From JAHRVQ01 sp051278195 (GTDB taxonomy: Bacteria; Pseudomonadota; Gammaproteobacteria; Pseudomonadales; Azotimanducaceae), in NCBI GenBank assembly GCA_051278195.1, contig JBNMQM010000012.1, positions 20,363 through 84,362 on the forward strand: a DNA stretch of 64,000 nucleotides. The letters run 5' to 3'. Positions within the stretch are counted from its first letter, which is position 1. Each line of letters opens with the position of its first letter. The position numbers and the translations under genes are program-made. Below are positions 27,281 to 35,969 of this stretch, in pieces. Under the pieces are notes generated by a model. It saw only the letters and a list, made by a program, of their open reading frames with translations, was not told where the DNA came from and made no database searches.

Positions 27281-28173
27281 AGATTTGGGTAACCGGTGCG
27301 AGTGGATTTACAGGTCAACATCTTCTACAACAGCTTTGTGAAACGGACGATACAGAAGTCGTCGGCGTATATCGAACAGCGCCAGTCGCCCCGATTGATG
27401 GTGTTCAAATAGAACTGATTGATTTGGCCGATGCAAACTTGCTTCGCGAGCGTCTTGAAGCGTCATCACCTGACCAGATATTTCATCTGGCGGGGCAGAT
27501 GCCACCGGCCACGTCCAGCGCAATGTGGGATGCATTTGTGAGGAATACCTACCATCTTTTGAATGCGGTTCGAAGTTTGTCCGCACAGAAAGCGGTGAAG
27601 GTGCTCGTCGCTGGGTCGGCTGCGGAATATCTACCGAACTCGACTGGCGTATTTTCGGAGGACGCGGCGATTGGCGGCGTTTCCGACTATGGGATGTCAA
27701 AAAGTGCCCAAACCATGCTTTGCCTAAATGCGGCCGAGCAATTTGGAATTGACCTCGTGATCGCTCGCGGGTTTAACTTTTTGGGGCCAGGTATGTCCCC
27801 GAACTTCGTCGTTGGACAGATTTGCGCCCAGTTGGCGAAGGGTGCAGAAGAGCTGGTGCTGGGTAACCTGCAATCAGAAAGAGACTTTTTGGACATTCGC
27901 GACGTCGCCTCCGCGTATCGCGCGATTATGCGTTCCGATGCTGCTGGGAGGGTTGTTAATGTCTGTTCAGGTAAAGGAACGACCATCCAAGAGATGGTCG
28001 ATATAGCCTGTGAGATCTACCAGATCCAACCTCGCGTTCAATCCAAAGCTAGAAATCACGGATTTGATATTGATCGGGCGATTGGTGATTCAACCAAGTT
28101 AATTGACAAGCTGCTCTGGCAACCTGCGATCAGCCTACACCAGTCGATTTCTGACGTGAAAAAACACGGCTAG
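27277..28173 (+). CDS. NAD(P)-dependent nucleotide-sugar epimerase/dehydratase/reductase
   Basis: This extended short-chain dehydrogenase of 298 residues has the Rossmann motif GASGFTGQHLL (TGxxGxxG-like). It has the catalytic pair in YGMSK, with Ser in VAGSAAEYL. The pattern RGFNFLGPGMSPNFV and the size resemble GDP-4-keto-6-deoxy-mannose reductases (Rmd), but no 4,6-dehydratase partner is certain here. It is translationally coupled to the nucleotidyltransferase, implying consecutive steps in one nucleotide-sugar pathway. It converges on the next operon. Confidence 0.84.
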   Translation: MKIWVTGASGFTGQHLLQQLCETDDTEVVGVYRTAPVAPIDGVQIELIDLADANLLRERLEASSPDQIFHLAGQMPPATSSAMWDAFVRNTYHLLNAVRSLSAQKAVKVLVAGSAAEYLPNSTGVFSEDAAIGGVSDYGMSKSAQTMLCLNAAEQFGIDLVIARGFNFLGPGMSPNFVVGQICAQLAKGAEELVLGNLQSERDFLDIRDVASAYRAIMRSDAAGRVVNVCSGKGTTIQEMVDIACEIYQIQPRVQSKARNHGFDIDRAIGDSTKLIDKLLWQPAISLHQSISDVKKHG

Positions 28174-28188
28174 TTTCGCTGGCATAGC

Positions 28189-28202
28189 GCCCGGCGACGG
28201 GC
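28189..28202. terminator. Weak hairpin between convergent genes
   Basis: GCCCG-GCGA-CGGGC, followed on the plus strand by CTTT, sits in the 31-base gap between the two convergent epimerase genes. The stem is GC-rich but short and the T-tract is poor. Confidence 0.4.
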
Positions 28203-28204
28203 CT

Positions 28205-29194
28205 TTACTCGAAGACATCACCTTTGTTTTTTAGATAGTTTGTATACCATTCTACCGTGGATTTCACCCCATCCTGCCACTCTGTCTTGGGCTGATACCC
28301 TAAGAGGCTCTCTGCTTTTTGTGTGTCCGGGCATCGTCGGCTGACTGAGCCAGAGTGGTTTTCACCCATATTAAACTCACCCTCGTAACCACATAATTCA
28401 CCGATGTATTTGATGAGAGTCTCGATGGTGATTTCTGCCTTCGAGTCACCGATGTGGAAGATCTCACCGTTAGCTGCTGCTGAGTCCATCGCCAAAATAG
28501 TGCCGGCAACTGCATCATCAATGTAGTTAAAACTTCGAGTTTGATCATGGCCCATGATTTCGAAGGGCTGCTCACCATCAATAAAGCGTTGTACGACCTG
28601 TGGAATCACGTGTTTGAAGCCCATTCTCGGCCCATATACATTGTGATAGCGGACGATCGTGGCTTCGAAAGGATAGACCCGTGCGTAATTTAAGAAAGCC
28701 GATTCGCCTAACATTTTAGTGACGGCGTAGGTAAACCTGGGGTGCCCAATATCTTGAATGCAGAGCGGTACATCTTCTGGAGTGGGTACCTGATAACCGA
28801 AGGATTCGACTGTTCCTGCGTAGTTTTCGCTGGTGGACGTAAATAGAATTTTCTTGCAGGTGCTTTTTGACATCCAATCAAGAGTATTCATGATTAGGCT
28901 TGTGTTAATTCGGATCAGTTCATGGGGAATCTCTTCGGTATACTTAACACCGACGACTGAAGCCAACATGTAGACTTGATCGTAATCTGATTCCAGCTTG
29001 TCAAAACTTGATAGCTCCGTAAAATCATCGACAATCAACTTAACACCGCTGTCCACTAGGCCTTGTAGCACGTCGTCGAGCTTACCTCTGAACAAGTTGT
29101 CGGCGATAGTGATCTGGGTGTCGGGGCGGCTACTCAGTTGTGCAGCAATATTTTGGCCAATAAAGCCCGCTCCACCAATCAATAATACTTTCAT
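28205..29194 (-). CDS. NAD-dependent nucleotide-sugar epimerase/decarboxylase
   Basis: This extended SDR of 329 residues has GGAGFIGQNIAAQL at the N-terminus, catalytic YAVTK with Ser in FTSTSENYAG, and VRYHNVYGPRM. The C-terminal block RRCPDTQKAESLLGYQP is like that of UDP-glucuronate decarboxylases and UDP-glucose 4-epimerases. Its start overlaps the stop of the upstream nucleotide-sugar dehydrogenase by ATGA. A route hexose to uronate to pentose or epimerised uronate is therefore plausible. The specific reaction remains open. Confidence 0.86.
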   Translation of the reverse strand: MKVLLIGGAGFIGQNIAAQLSSRPDTQITIADNLFRGKLDDVLQGLVDSGVKLIVDDFTELSSFDKLESDYDQVYMLASVVGVKYTEEIPHELIRINTSLIMNTLDWMSKSTCKKILFTSTSENYAGTVESFGYQVPTPEDVPLCIQDIGHPRFTYAVTKMLGESAFLNYARVYPFEATIVRYHNVYGPRMGFKHVIPQVVQRFIDGEQPFEIMGHDQTRSFNYIDDAVAGTILAMDSAAANGEIFHIGDSKAEITIETLIKYIGELCGYEGEFNMGENHSGSVSRRCPDTQKAESLLGYQPKTEWQDGVKSTVEWYTNYLKNKGDVFE

Positions 29195-30681
29195 TTAAGA
29201 TCTCCTCTGCCGATCACGACTAAATTTTTGTTGGCTTTCAATTGAGACACAAGTGGGCTGCCAAAAAAACCGAGTGTGTCGACGATTATCATGTTTGGGT
29301 TCGACAGTAAGAAGTCATTTAGATCCTGGTTACCATTGTACTGGCTGTGCGCTGTGCAGAGTACAACCATGTCGAATTCTGAGTTCAGCAAGGAGTTCAG
29401 GTCAGTTTCAACTTCAATTTTTCGTTCTTCCCATAAAGGTACGTAGGGATCATGAAGTGTGACGATAGCGCCGTCCGACATAATCTTATCGTAGAGTAGT
29501 TCCGTCGGCGCAGATCGAGTGTCAGCGACATCGTTCAAATAGGAAACACCTAACAACAGGACCTTTTTATGCTCGAAGTCGCCAATATGCAGCCTACATC
29601 TTTCATAGGTGTGTAGAGGCATTTTGTCGTTAATGAAAACAGCTTTTTCGGATTGAATAAGACCGCTGTGGCCAAAATAATTCTTTGCCGCCCAGGAAGC
29701 CAACAATGGGTCCTTAGTTAGGCAGTAGCCCCCAACACCAAGACCCGGTTTCATGAGGTTAGCGTGAGTCGGGCGCATCCGGATGGCGTCAATTACTTCG
29801 AATAGATTTACCTCGCTGCTTTCCGCAAACTCCGTCCACTCTTGAACGAATGCAATGTTCATAGCGCGATATGAATTTTCGAGTACTTTTGCCATCTCGG
29901 TCGCGGTGGTGCTTTCTAATCTTGTTAGAGGATACTCATCTGTTCGGATGACGGTGCGAAGAAATGTCTCTACCGCATCCGCACTCCGGTCATCGATTCC
30001 GGAGTAGACGCGAAAGAAGCTTCTCACCGAATCGATGTAATTTGGCCCAGGTGTCACTCTCTCGTAGGAGTGACCAAGTTTGAAATTAGGGGAGAGGCCT
30101 CGCCGTTCGAATGTTTCTTGCAAGATCGGCAGTATCAATTTTGCACAAGTGCCAGGCGGGACTGTAGATTCTACGAGTATCAGCGCATCTTCTTTGCACT
30201 GATCAGCAATGGCTTGTATACCCTTAGTGAAATTCGTCAAATCAACATCAAAGCCTTCGAGCTCGGCGTTGTCACCATGATGTTTTTTAACGTCAAGGTT
30301 CATATCGACGATAATGGTATCTGCATAGGAATAGGCGGCCGGGTCGTGGGTCGCAAACAAATTCTGGTTTTGAATGGTCGTTTTGTAGAATTCTTGGATT
30401 TTAGGGTCCGATGAGACCACCGGGAAGTCTCCGCCATTGATACCCGCAATTTTCCAGTAAGAAGATGGCGTGGCCAAGTCTAACCCTATAACCGCGTACC
30501 GGACTTCGGGGGCATTAGCGACGACTAGTGACATCACTGCACCAACAAAGCCAAGTCCCTGTACGGCAACGACAGGATTGGAATTGTTTCGCTCGACGAA
30601 CTTTTGAATAGCATCTGCGTCTGAAGAATGGGCGGGCAGTGCATAGCTCAAGCCGCTTGTAGGGCTAGTGGATTCAACCAT
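29191..30681 (-). CDS. Nucleotide-sugar 6-dehydrogenase (UDP-glucose/GDP-mannose dehydrogenase family)
   Basis: The protein is 496 residues. An unusual N-terminal extension of about 35 residues precedes the Rossmann motif VVAVQGLGFVGAVMSLV. The central domain has ESTVPPGT and the catalytic Cys320 in GVGGYCLTKDP. The C-terminal domain contains LGVSYLNDVADTRSAP. The enzyme oxidises C6 of a nucleotide hexose to a uronate. It is clearly different from WecC in this window (extension, AVQGLG, SYERVTPGPNY), so the locus probably makes two different uronic acids. It is the first gene of a two-gene operon and diverges from the amidotransferase gene. Confidence 0.9.
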   Translation of the reverse strand: MVESTSPTSGLSYALPAHSSDADAIQKFVERNNSNPVVAVQGLGFVGAVMSLVVANAPEVRYAVIGLDLATPSSYWKIAGINGGDFPVVSSDPKIQEFYKTTIQNQNLFATHDPAAYSYADTIIVDMNLDVKKHHGDNAELEGFDVDLTNFTKGIQAIADQCKEDALILVESTVPPGTCAKLILPILQETFERRGLSPNFKLGHSYERVTPGPNYIDSVRSFFRVYSGIDDRSADAVETFLRTVIRTDEYPLTRLESTTATEMAKVLENSYRAMNIAFVQEWTEFAESSEVNLFEVIDAIRMRPTHANLMKPGLGVGGYCLTKDPLLASWAAKNYFGHSGLIQSEKAVFINDKMPLHTYERCRLHIGDFEHKKVLLLGVSYLNDVADTRSAPTELLYDKIMSDGAIVTLHDPYVPLWEERKIEVETDLNSLLNSEFDMVVLCTAHSQYNGNQDLNDFLLSNPNMIIVDTLGFFGSPLVSQLKANKNLVVIGRGDLK

Positions 30682-30784
30682 GTTTACGTTTCCTAAACTG
30701 AGTCGGCGATTCTATCAAAACTGAACGTAATATTTCCGTATAATGCTCGTCACGTGAGGTACGCTGGTCTAAGAGACAAATTTT

Positions 30785-32635
30785 ATGTGTGGAATCTCTG
30801 GGGTATATGAGCTAGATGCGGACCCTGCCGCTAATCGAGAGAGTGTTCGCGCCATGACGAGTGCGATTGCTCACCGCGGCCCCGATGGCGAAGGTTTTTA
30901 TACCGGTAAACACGTGGCACTTGGTCATCGAAGACTATCGATTATTGATGTGGCGGGTGGCGATCAACCTATTTTTAATGAGGACGAGTCGATTTGCATT
31001 GTCTTCAATGGCGAGATTTATAACTATCTAGAGCTGTATGAGGATCTTGTTAAGAGGGGACATCGGTTTCGAACAAAATCTGATACAGAAGTTATTGTTC
31101 ACTTATATGAAGAAATGGGTGTTCGTTGTCTCGATTTGTTGAACGGCATGTTTACTTTCGCGATTTGGGATAAGCCCAGAGAGCGTCTATTTATCGCCCG
31201 CGACCGAATGGGTGAGAAACCTCTTTATTTCTTCCAAAACGGCACAAAGCTGGTGTTCGGCAGTGAGTTGAAAGCTTTACGCACGAATAAAGACTGCCCT
31301 CGATCGTTGGATAAAAATGCGCTCGATTTGTATTTGGCCTATGGCTACATACCTGAACCTCACTGTATCTTTGAGGGTGTTCGAAAACTGCCCGCAGCCC
31401 ATTACCTAATAGCAGAGAATGGCCAGATTTCAGTTCAAGCTTATTGGGAACTGGCGCGTCCTGAGGAAAAAAACACGGCGAGTTTCGACGATCAGTTGGC
31501 GGAGTTTTCGTCTCGAATCAAACAATCCGTCAAGTTGCGACTGCGTAGTGACGTCCCGGTTGGCGCTTTTCTGAGCGGCGGGATTGATTCTAGTTTGATG
31601 GTGGCGGTTGCTGCCGAACAACATTCAGGCATCTCAACCTTTTCGGTTGGGTTCAGCGAGCAAGACTTTGATGAATTGGACTCCGCCAGGCAAATCGCAG
31701 ATCGCTACGGTACGAATCATCATCAAATTCAACTAGACAAGGTGGATGAGAGTCTTTTTCCAAAAATTGTCGCGCACTTTGACGAGCCGTTTTCAGACTC
31801 CTCTGCGATACCTACCTACTACGTCACACAGGAAGCCGCAAAACACGTCAAAGTCTGTATCTCTGGAGATGCGGGCGATGAGTTGTTTGGTGGTTATAGT
31901 CGCTATATGCCAGAACCTGGTGAGCGTCAGATCAATCGAATACCGGCCTCATTGAGAGGCGCGTTGCTCGATCCAGCGTCCAGAATGTTACCGGATAGCT
32001 TCCGAGGTAAAGGCAAGTTGCGCAGGTTCGCTGTTGATGGCGCGCAGCGATGGCAAAGGAAGCTGGGCGTGTTCGATGATATTGAAAGAAAATTAATGTA
32101 TTTACCGGGAATGGCCAATCATCTGGATGCCTCGGCAAGTCTATTTCAGCCGTATTTTCAAGCGCCGCAAGCAGAAGCGCTATCGAGCCGGATGTGGGCG
32201 GATCAAAAAACCTATCTGCCCGATGACATCCTCGTCAAAGTCGACAGAACATCGATGTGGCATTCGTTAGAAGTACGTGTGCCGTTTCTTGACCATACCC
32301 TTGTCGAATTCGCGAACCGATTGCCTACTTCGTCCAAAATAAATGCGGGTGAGCAGAAATATATACTCAAAAAGTTTCTCGCTGATAAAGTACCTAATGA
32401 TTTGCTCACAAGGCCTAAGAAGGGCTTCAGTCTGCCCATTCGTCATTGGTTAGCGGGCGATATGGTGGATTTTTCACATTCGCTGTTGAATAAGAATTCC
32501 AGAATTTGTGAGTATTTGGATTCAAGCGTGATAGAGAGTCTTTTACATCAACATCAACATGGCAGCAGAGATTTAAGCAAGCGAATCTGGAGCTTGCTAT
32601 GGCTCGAGCAATGGGCGCTACATTTTGAAATCTAA
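30785..32635 (+). CDS. AsnB-like amidotransferase of exosortase A loci
   Basis: A class II glutamine amidotransferase domain starts with the catalytic Cys2 (MCGISGVYEL) and has AHRGPDGEGFY, LGHRRLSIIDV and FNGEIYN. It is followed by an asparagine-synthetase-type ATP pyrophosphatase domain with PVGAFLSGGIDSS near 265. The 616-residue length and locus match the XrtA/PEP-CTERM-system amidotransferase family rather than housekeeping AsnB. It may amidate a uronic acid of the polymer, which fits the two uronate dehydrogenases (inference). A TATAAT hexamer at 30739-30744 is a possible -10 element but lacks a good -35. Confidence 0.92.
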   Translation: MCGISGVYELDADPAANRESVRAMTSAIAHRGPDGEGFYTGKHVALGHRRLSIIDVAGGDQPIFNEDESICIVFNGEIYNYLELYEDLVKRGHRFRTKSDTEVIVHLYEEMGVRCLDLLNGMFTFAIWDKPRERLFIARDRMGEKPLYFFQNGTKLVFGSELKALRTNKDCPRSLDKNALDLYLAYGYIPEPHCIFEGVRKLPAAHYLIAENGQISVQAYWELARPEEKNTASFDDQLAEFSSRIKQSVKLRLRSDVPVGAFLSGGIDSSLMVAVAAEQHSGISTFSVGFSEQDFDELDSARQIADRYGTNHHQIQLDKVDESLFPKIVAHFDEPFSDSSAIPTYYVTQEAAKHVKVCISGDAGDELFGGYSRYMPEPGERQINRIPASLRGALLDPASRMLPDSFRGKGKLRRFAVDGAQRWQRKLGVFDDIERKLMYLPGMANHLDASASLFQPYFQAPQAEALSSRMWADQKTYLPDDILVKVDRTSMWHSLEVRVPFLDHTLVEFANRLPTSSKINAGEQKYILKKFLADKVPNDLLTRPKKGFSLPIRHWLAGDMVDFSHSLLNKNSRICEYLDSSVIESLLHQHQHGSRDLSKRIWSLLWLEQWALHFEI

Positions 32636-33788
32636 CCAAGCGGCGACTGAAGACCGTAAGCTGAGAGCTATGCTGGTGATTAGCAATCTGACATTTGGGG
32701 GTGCTGAGCGTCAGGTCGTTGAAATTGCTAATCATCTTGAGTCAAAAGGCTTAGAGGTACATGTTTGTATCCTATCGGAACATGCACCTTTGGCGAGTCG
32801 GCTCAAGTTACCTGCTAGATTGCATAAGATACCTAAAGCCCATAAGTATGATTTTAGTGTGGTCTTTGCCCTGAGGCGTTTGATTCGTCAGTTAAATATC
32901 GATGTCGTACACGGATTTCTCTTCGACGCCGAGATCGCAAGCAGGTTGGCAGGCTGGTTCACAAAGGCAATGGTCATTGGGTCAGAGCGAAACTCAGAGT
33001 ATCGATATGGCAACGTTCACTATTACGCGTATCGCCTGACGAGTAAGCTTGTGTCCATGTGTATCGCAAACAGCAACGCTGGCAGACGTTTGAATCAGGC
33101 GACCTTCGGGCATGCTGATGACCATTACAGGGTGATTTATAACGGTGTAGACCTGGAACGATTTAGAGTGAGAGATGCTAACTGGGCGAAGTGTAATCTA
33201 CAGCCGGTTGGAGAGAAGTTTGTGATTGGGATGGTAGGGAGCTTTAAGCCTCAAAAAAATCATCATTACCTGCTCGAAGTGATATGCGAACTCAAGAAAA
33301 AGAGAACGGATTTTGTTGTTCTGGTTGCTGGCACAACGATATTTGAAGGCGACGATGAAAGTAATCGATACCTTTCTGAAATCAAACAGCGCATCAACGA
33401 GCTGGACCTTGGTCAGCACGTTCACCTTATAGGAGCTGTCGAGCGAGTCGAGTATTTCTATCCGCTGTGTCATCTAACAGTATTGACGTCTAAGCACGAA
33501 GGCACCCCAAATGTTGCCCTAGAATCGCTTGCCTGCGGCACACCTGTTGTCGCGACTAATGTTGCAGATAATGCTTATGTTATTCCGCACGAACGCGTTG
33601 GGTATGTTGTTCCCGGAGATGATGCGAGTTTGTTTGCTGAGACGATTGAGCAAGTTTTGATTAATCCAGATCTGCTCAATAGACTGCAAATTGCTGCCAG
33701 GGAATGGGTGGTAAGTGAATTCTCCACTAGTGATATGGCGCAGAACTTTAGGTTGGCGTATGAGCAGATAACCAGCCGATTAAAATGA
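32625..33788 (+). CDS. GT4-family glycosyltransferase
   Basis: The GT-B enzyme has an N-terminal Rossmann half opening LVISNLTFGGAERQVVEIA. The C-terminal half contains VGSFKPQKNHHYLLE, HLIGAVERVEYFYPLC and the nucleotide-sugar-binding segment SKHEGTPNVALESLACGTPVVAT. It acts on the cytoplasmic face of the membrane. The first frame codon is a TTG that overlaps the amidotransferase gene by 11 bases. The ATG at 32670 (MLVISNL) is an equally likely start. It is probably co-transcribed with the amidotransferase. Confidence 0.92.
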   Translation: MKSNQAATEDRKLRAMLVISNLTFGGAERQVVEIANHLESKGLEVHVCILSEHAPLASRLKLPARLHKIPKAHKYDFSVVFALRRLIRQLNIDVVHGFLFDAEIASRLAGWFTKAMVIGSERNSEYRYGNVHYYAYRLTSKLVSMCIANSNAGRRLNQATFGHADDHYRVIYNGVDLERFRVRDANWAKCNLQPVGEKFVIGMVGSFKPQKNHHYLLEVICELKKKRTDFVVLVAGTTIFEGDDESNRYLSEIKQRINELDLGQHVHLIGAVERVEYFYPLCHLTVLTSKHEGTPNVALESLACGTPVVATNVADNAYVIPHERVGYVVPGDDASLFAETIEQVLINPDLLNRLQIAAREWVVSEFSTSDMAQNFRLAYEQITSRLK

Positions 33789-33954
33789 AACTCTTTCCTA
33801 GAGTTAGATAGGCTGATCAGTTTTATCTGAGCTGTGATTAGTTGCCAACTAAATTTTGCGTTGAATCCAATCTATTCCCTTCCTAGGGTTATCTGTTTAT
33901 TCTTACCAGAACAACTGACGGGAAGTTGAAGTCACGCTGAATCAAAGGGTACCA

Positions 33955-34971
33955 ATGCCGATTGATAATAGGATGGATGAACTCGACGCTCTACGTGGGC
34001 TGGCTGCGTTGTCTGTTGCGTTGTACCACTATACATACTACTTTGATCACTTATATGGTCATAGCAGTGCCATTAGTGCTTTGTGGGAATTCGGCAAGCA
34101 TGGTGTGAATCTGTTTTTTGTTGTGAGCGGCTTTGTTATTTACATGACGCTTGAGAAAACGGTTCAAATGTCCGGCTTTGTTGTGTCTCGCTTTTCAAGG
34201 CTCTTCCCAGCATATTGGGCAGCCATGATACTGACCTTTTTTGTGGTCAGTGTTTTTGGCCTAACGGGACTTGAAATTAGCGTAAGTGACGCGTTAATCA
34301 ATCTAACGATGGTGCAGCGGTTTTTTGGTGTCCCGCATCTGGACAATTCTTATTGGACCCTGACTTACGAGCTGATCTTTTACTTCGGTATGCTGGTTGC
34401 GTGGAAAGTTAATTTGATCAAACATCCTGCAGTTTTATGTTTTGCGTTTCTGGGCTATCAGTTTGCTGTTATTTTTATGTTTTTGGGACTCGACATTGCA
34501 ATTCCAGAACTCCTATTGAAGGGTACGATGGTTCCGTATGGGCATCAGTTTATAGTCGGGATTGCGCTGTTCGTGTTAAAGATGCAAACGGCGAAGGTTT
34601 GGCCGCATCTCCTCATCGGATGTTCTCTTCTGGTTGAATACTTGCTTCCGCGAGTGGTGCAGGGTCCGGTAGATTCGAATGTGATTGCGATGGGACTTAT
34701 TGTCTGTGTTTTCTATCTGTTCTTATGGGGTAAACTCAGATTTTTGTGCGTCAAACCCCTGATTTTCCTGGGCACAATCTCGTATAGTTTCTATCTTGTA
34801 CATCAGCATATAGGGTACGTGGTTATTACGAAGGCGAGTGAATATTCTCTGCCAACGGTAGTGAGTGTTAGCGCTGCTCTTGTTGTTTGTCTTACGCTCG
34901 CGATTGTAATAACTATCCTGGTCGAACGGCCTGCAATGCGCGGCATACGAGGGTGGTACCGAAACAAATAG
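33955..34971 (+). CDS. Acyltransferase family 3 (OafA-like) membrane protein
   Basis: This 338-residue polytopic protein has the family opening DALRGLAALSVALYHYTYYF, including the catalytic His. It also has FGKHGVNLFFVVSGFVIYM, the Arg-containing FSRLFPAYWAA and about ten helices ending SYSFYLVHQHIGY and VERPAMRG. It transfers acetyl or another acyl group from the cytoplasm to a sugar across the membrane. It is the first of two such enzymes in the locus. The sulfotransferase gene follows 26 bases after its stop. Confidence 0.93.
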   Translation: MPIDNRMDELDALRGLAALSVALYHYTYYFDHLYGHSSAISALWEFGKHGVNLFFVVSGFVIYMTLEKTVQMSGFVVSRFSRLFPAYWAAMILTFFVVSVFGLTGLEISVSDALINLTMVQRFFGVPHLDNSYWTLTYELIFYFGMLVAWKVNLIKHPAVLCFAFLGYQFAVIFMFLGLDIAIPELLLKGTMVPYGHQFIVGIALFVLKMQTAKVWPHLLIGCSLLVEYLLPRVVQGPVDSNVIAMGLIVCVFYLFLWGKLRFLCVKPLIFLGTISYSFYLVHQHIGYVVITKASEYSLPTVVSVSAALVVCLTLAIVITILVERPAMRGIRGWYRNK

Positions 34972-34997
34972 TTTATGGACTACTGCGCGATACCATT

Positions 34998-35969
34998 ATG
35001 AGAGACACTATTCGAAATGCGCTTAGCTTGAATAAAAGTAGGTACGAAGGTCAAAGACCGGCTAACAAGAGAGTGTTAGTTTACGTCATGTCGCCAAGCT
35101 ACTCTGGTTCTACGCTTCTTACGCGAATCATGGCTTACCAAAGTAAAATTGCGACTATCGGCGAACTCAAAGCTACCGGCATTAATGATATCAACACCTA
35201 TCGGTGTTCTTGTGGTGCGCTGTTCCTTGAGTGTGAATTTTGGAATGAGCTTGCGGAGAAACTCCATGCCAATGATGTGCCGTTCAATCTCCATGCTCTA
35301 GAGACAAGAATTCGCAGTGAATCTAGCTTGGTCAATTCCTTTTTAACGCCAACACTGCATGGCCCTATATTGGAACGCCTTAGGCGTTTTGCATTTTTGC
35401 TATTTCCCGCTGCAAATACCAACTTACATTCGCAACTTAAGAGAAACGCTCACATTATTGAAGCGATCTGCGAGTTACAGAAATGTGACGTGTTTCTCGA
35501 TGAGAGCAAAGACCCTCTTCGCGCACTATACTTTGCGCAAAGTGATTTGTGGGATTTCAGAGTCCTGCAGTTAGTTAGGGATGGTCGAGGAGCGGTAAAT
35601 TCTGATATGAAACACAATCAGAGAAGCATGACGGTGGCATGCCGGGAGTGGAATTTGAAGATCGATGAAATGGCTCGATTTCTTGACATGGTGCAGTGCC
35701 CGGTTATGCAACTTACTTATGAGTCACTTTGTACTGATGCGAGTGCAATCATATCTCAGGTTCTTGAATTTGCAGGTATACCCGAGAGTCGTGGCGATTT
35801 AGATATATCTCAGGATTCCCAACACATAATTGGAAACGATATGCGGCTTAAACCAATGCGAGAGGTAAAGTTGGATGAGAAATGGCGAACTGATCTTTCG
35901 CGGGACGAGCTAAAAACATTTTATTCACTCTCGGGGCAAAGAAACAAGGCTTTGGGGTATGACACGTGA
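34998..35969 (+). CDS. Sulfotransferase-like protein
   Basis: The 5'-phosphosulfate-binding loop is MSPSYSGSTLLTRIMA, and the 3'-phosphate motif is RDGRGAVNSDMKHN. Both are typical of PAPS-dependent sulfotransferases. I chose the ATG at 34998 because an upstream in-frame start lies inside the acyltransferase gene. The resulting 323 residues fit the family. It would sulfate a polysaccharide sugar, a modification common in marine polymers. The gene for PAPS supply is not in the window. Its stop overlaps the next gene's GTG start. Confidence 0.85.
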   Translation: MRDTIRNALSLNKSRYEGQRPANKRVLVYVMSPSYSGSTLLTRIMAYQSKIATIGELKATGINDINTYRCSCGALFLECEFWNELAEKLHANDVPFNLHALETRIRSESSLVNSFLTPTLHGPILERLRRFAFLLFPAANTNLHSQLKRNAHIIEAICELQKCDVFLDESKDPLRALYFAQSDLWDFRVLQLVRDGRGAVNSDMKHNQRSMTVACREWNLKIDEMARFLDMVQCPVMQLTYESLCTDASAIISQVLEFAGIPESRGDLDISQDSQHIIGNDMRLKPMREVKLDEKWRTDLSRDELKTFYSLSGQRNKALGYDT

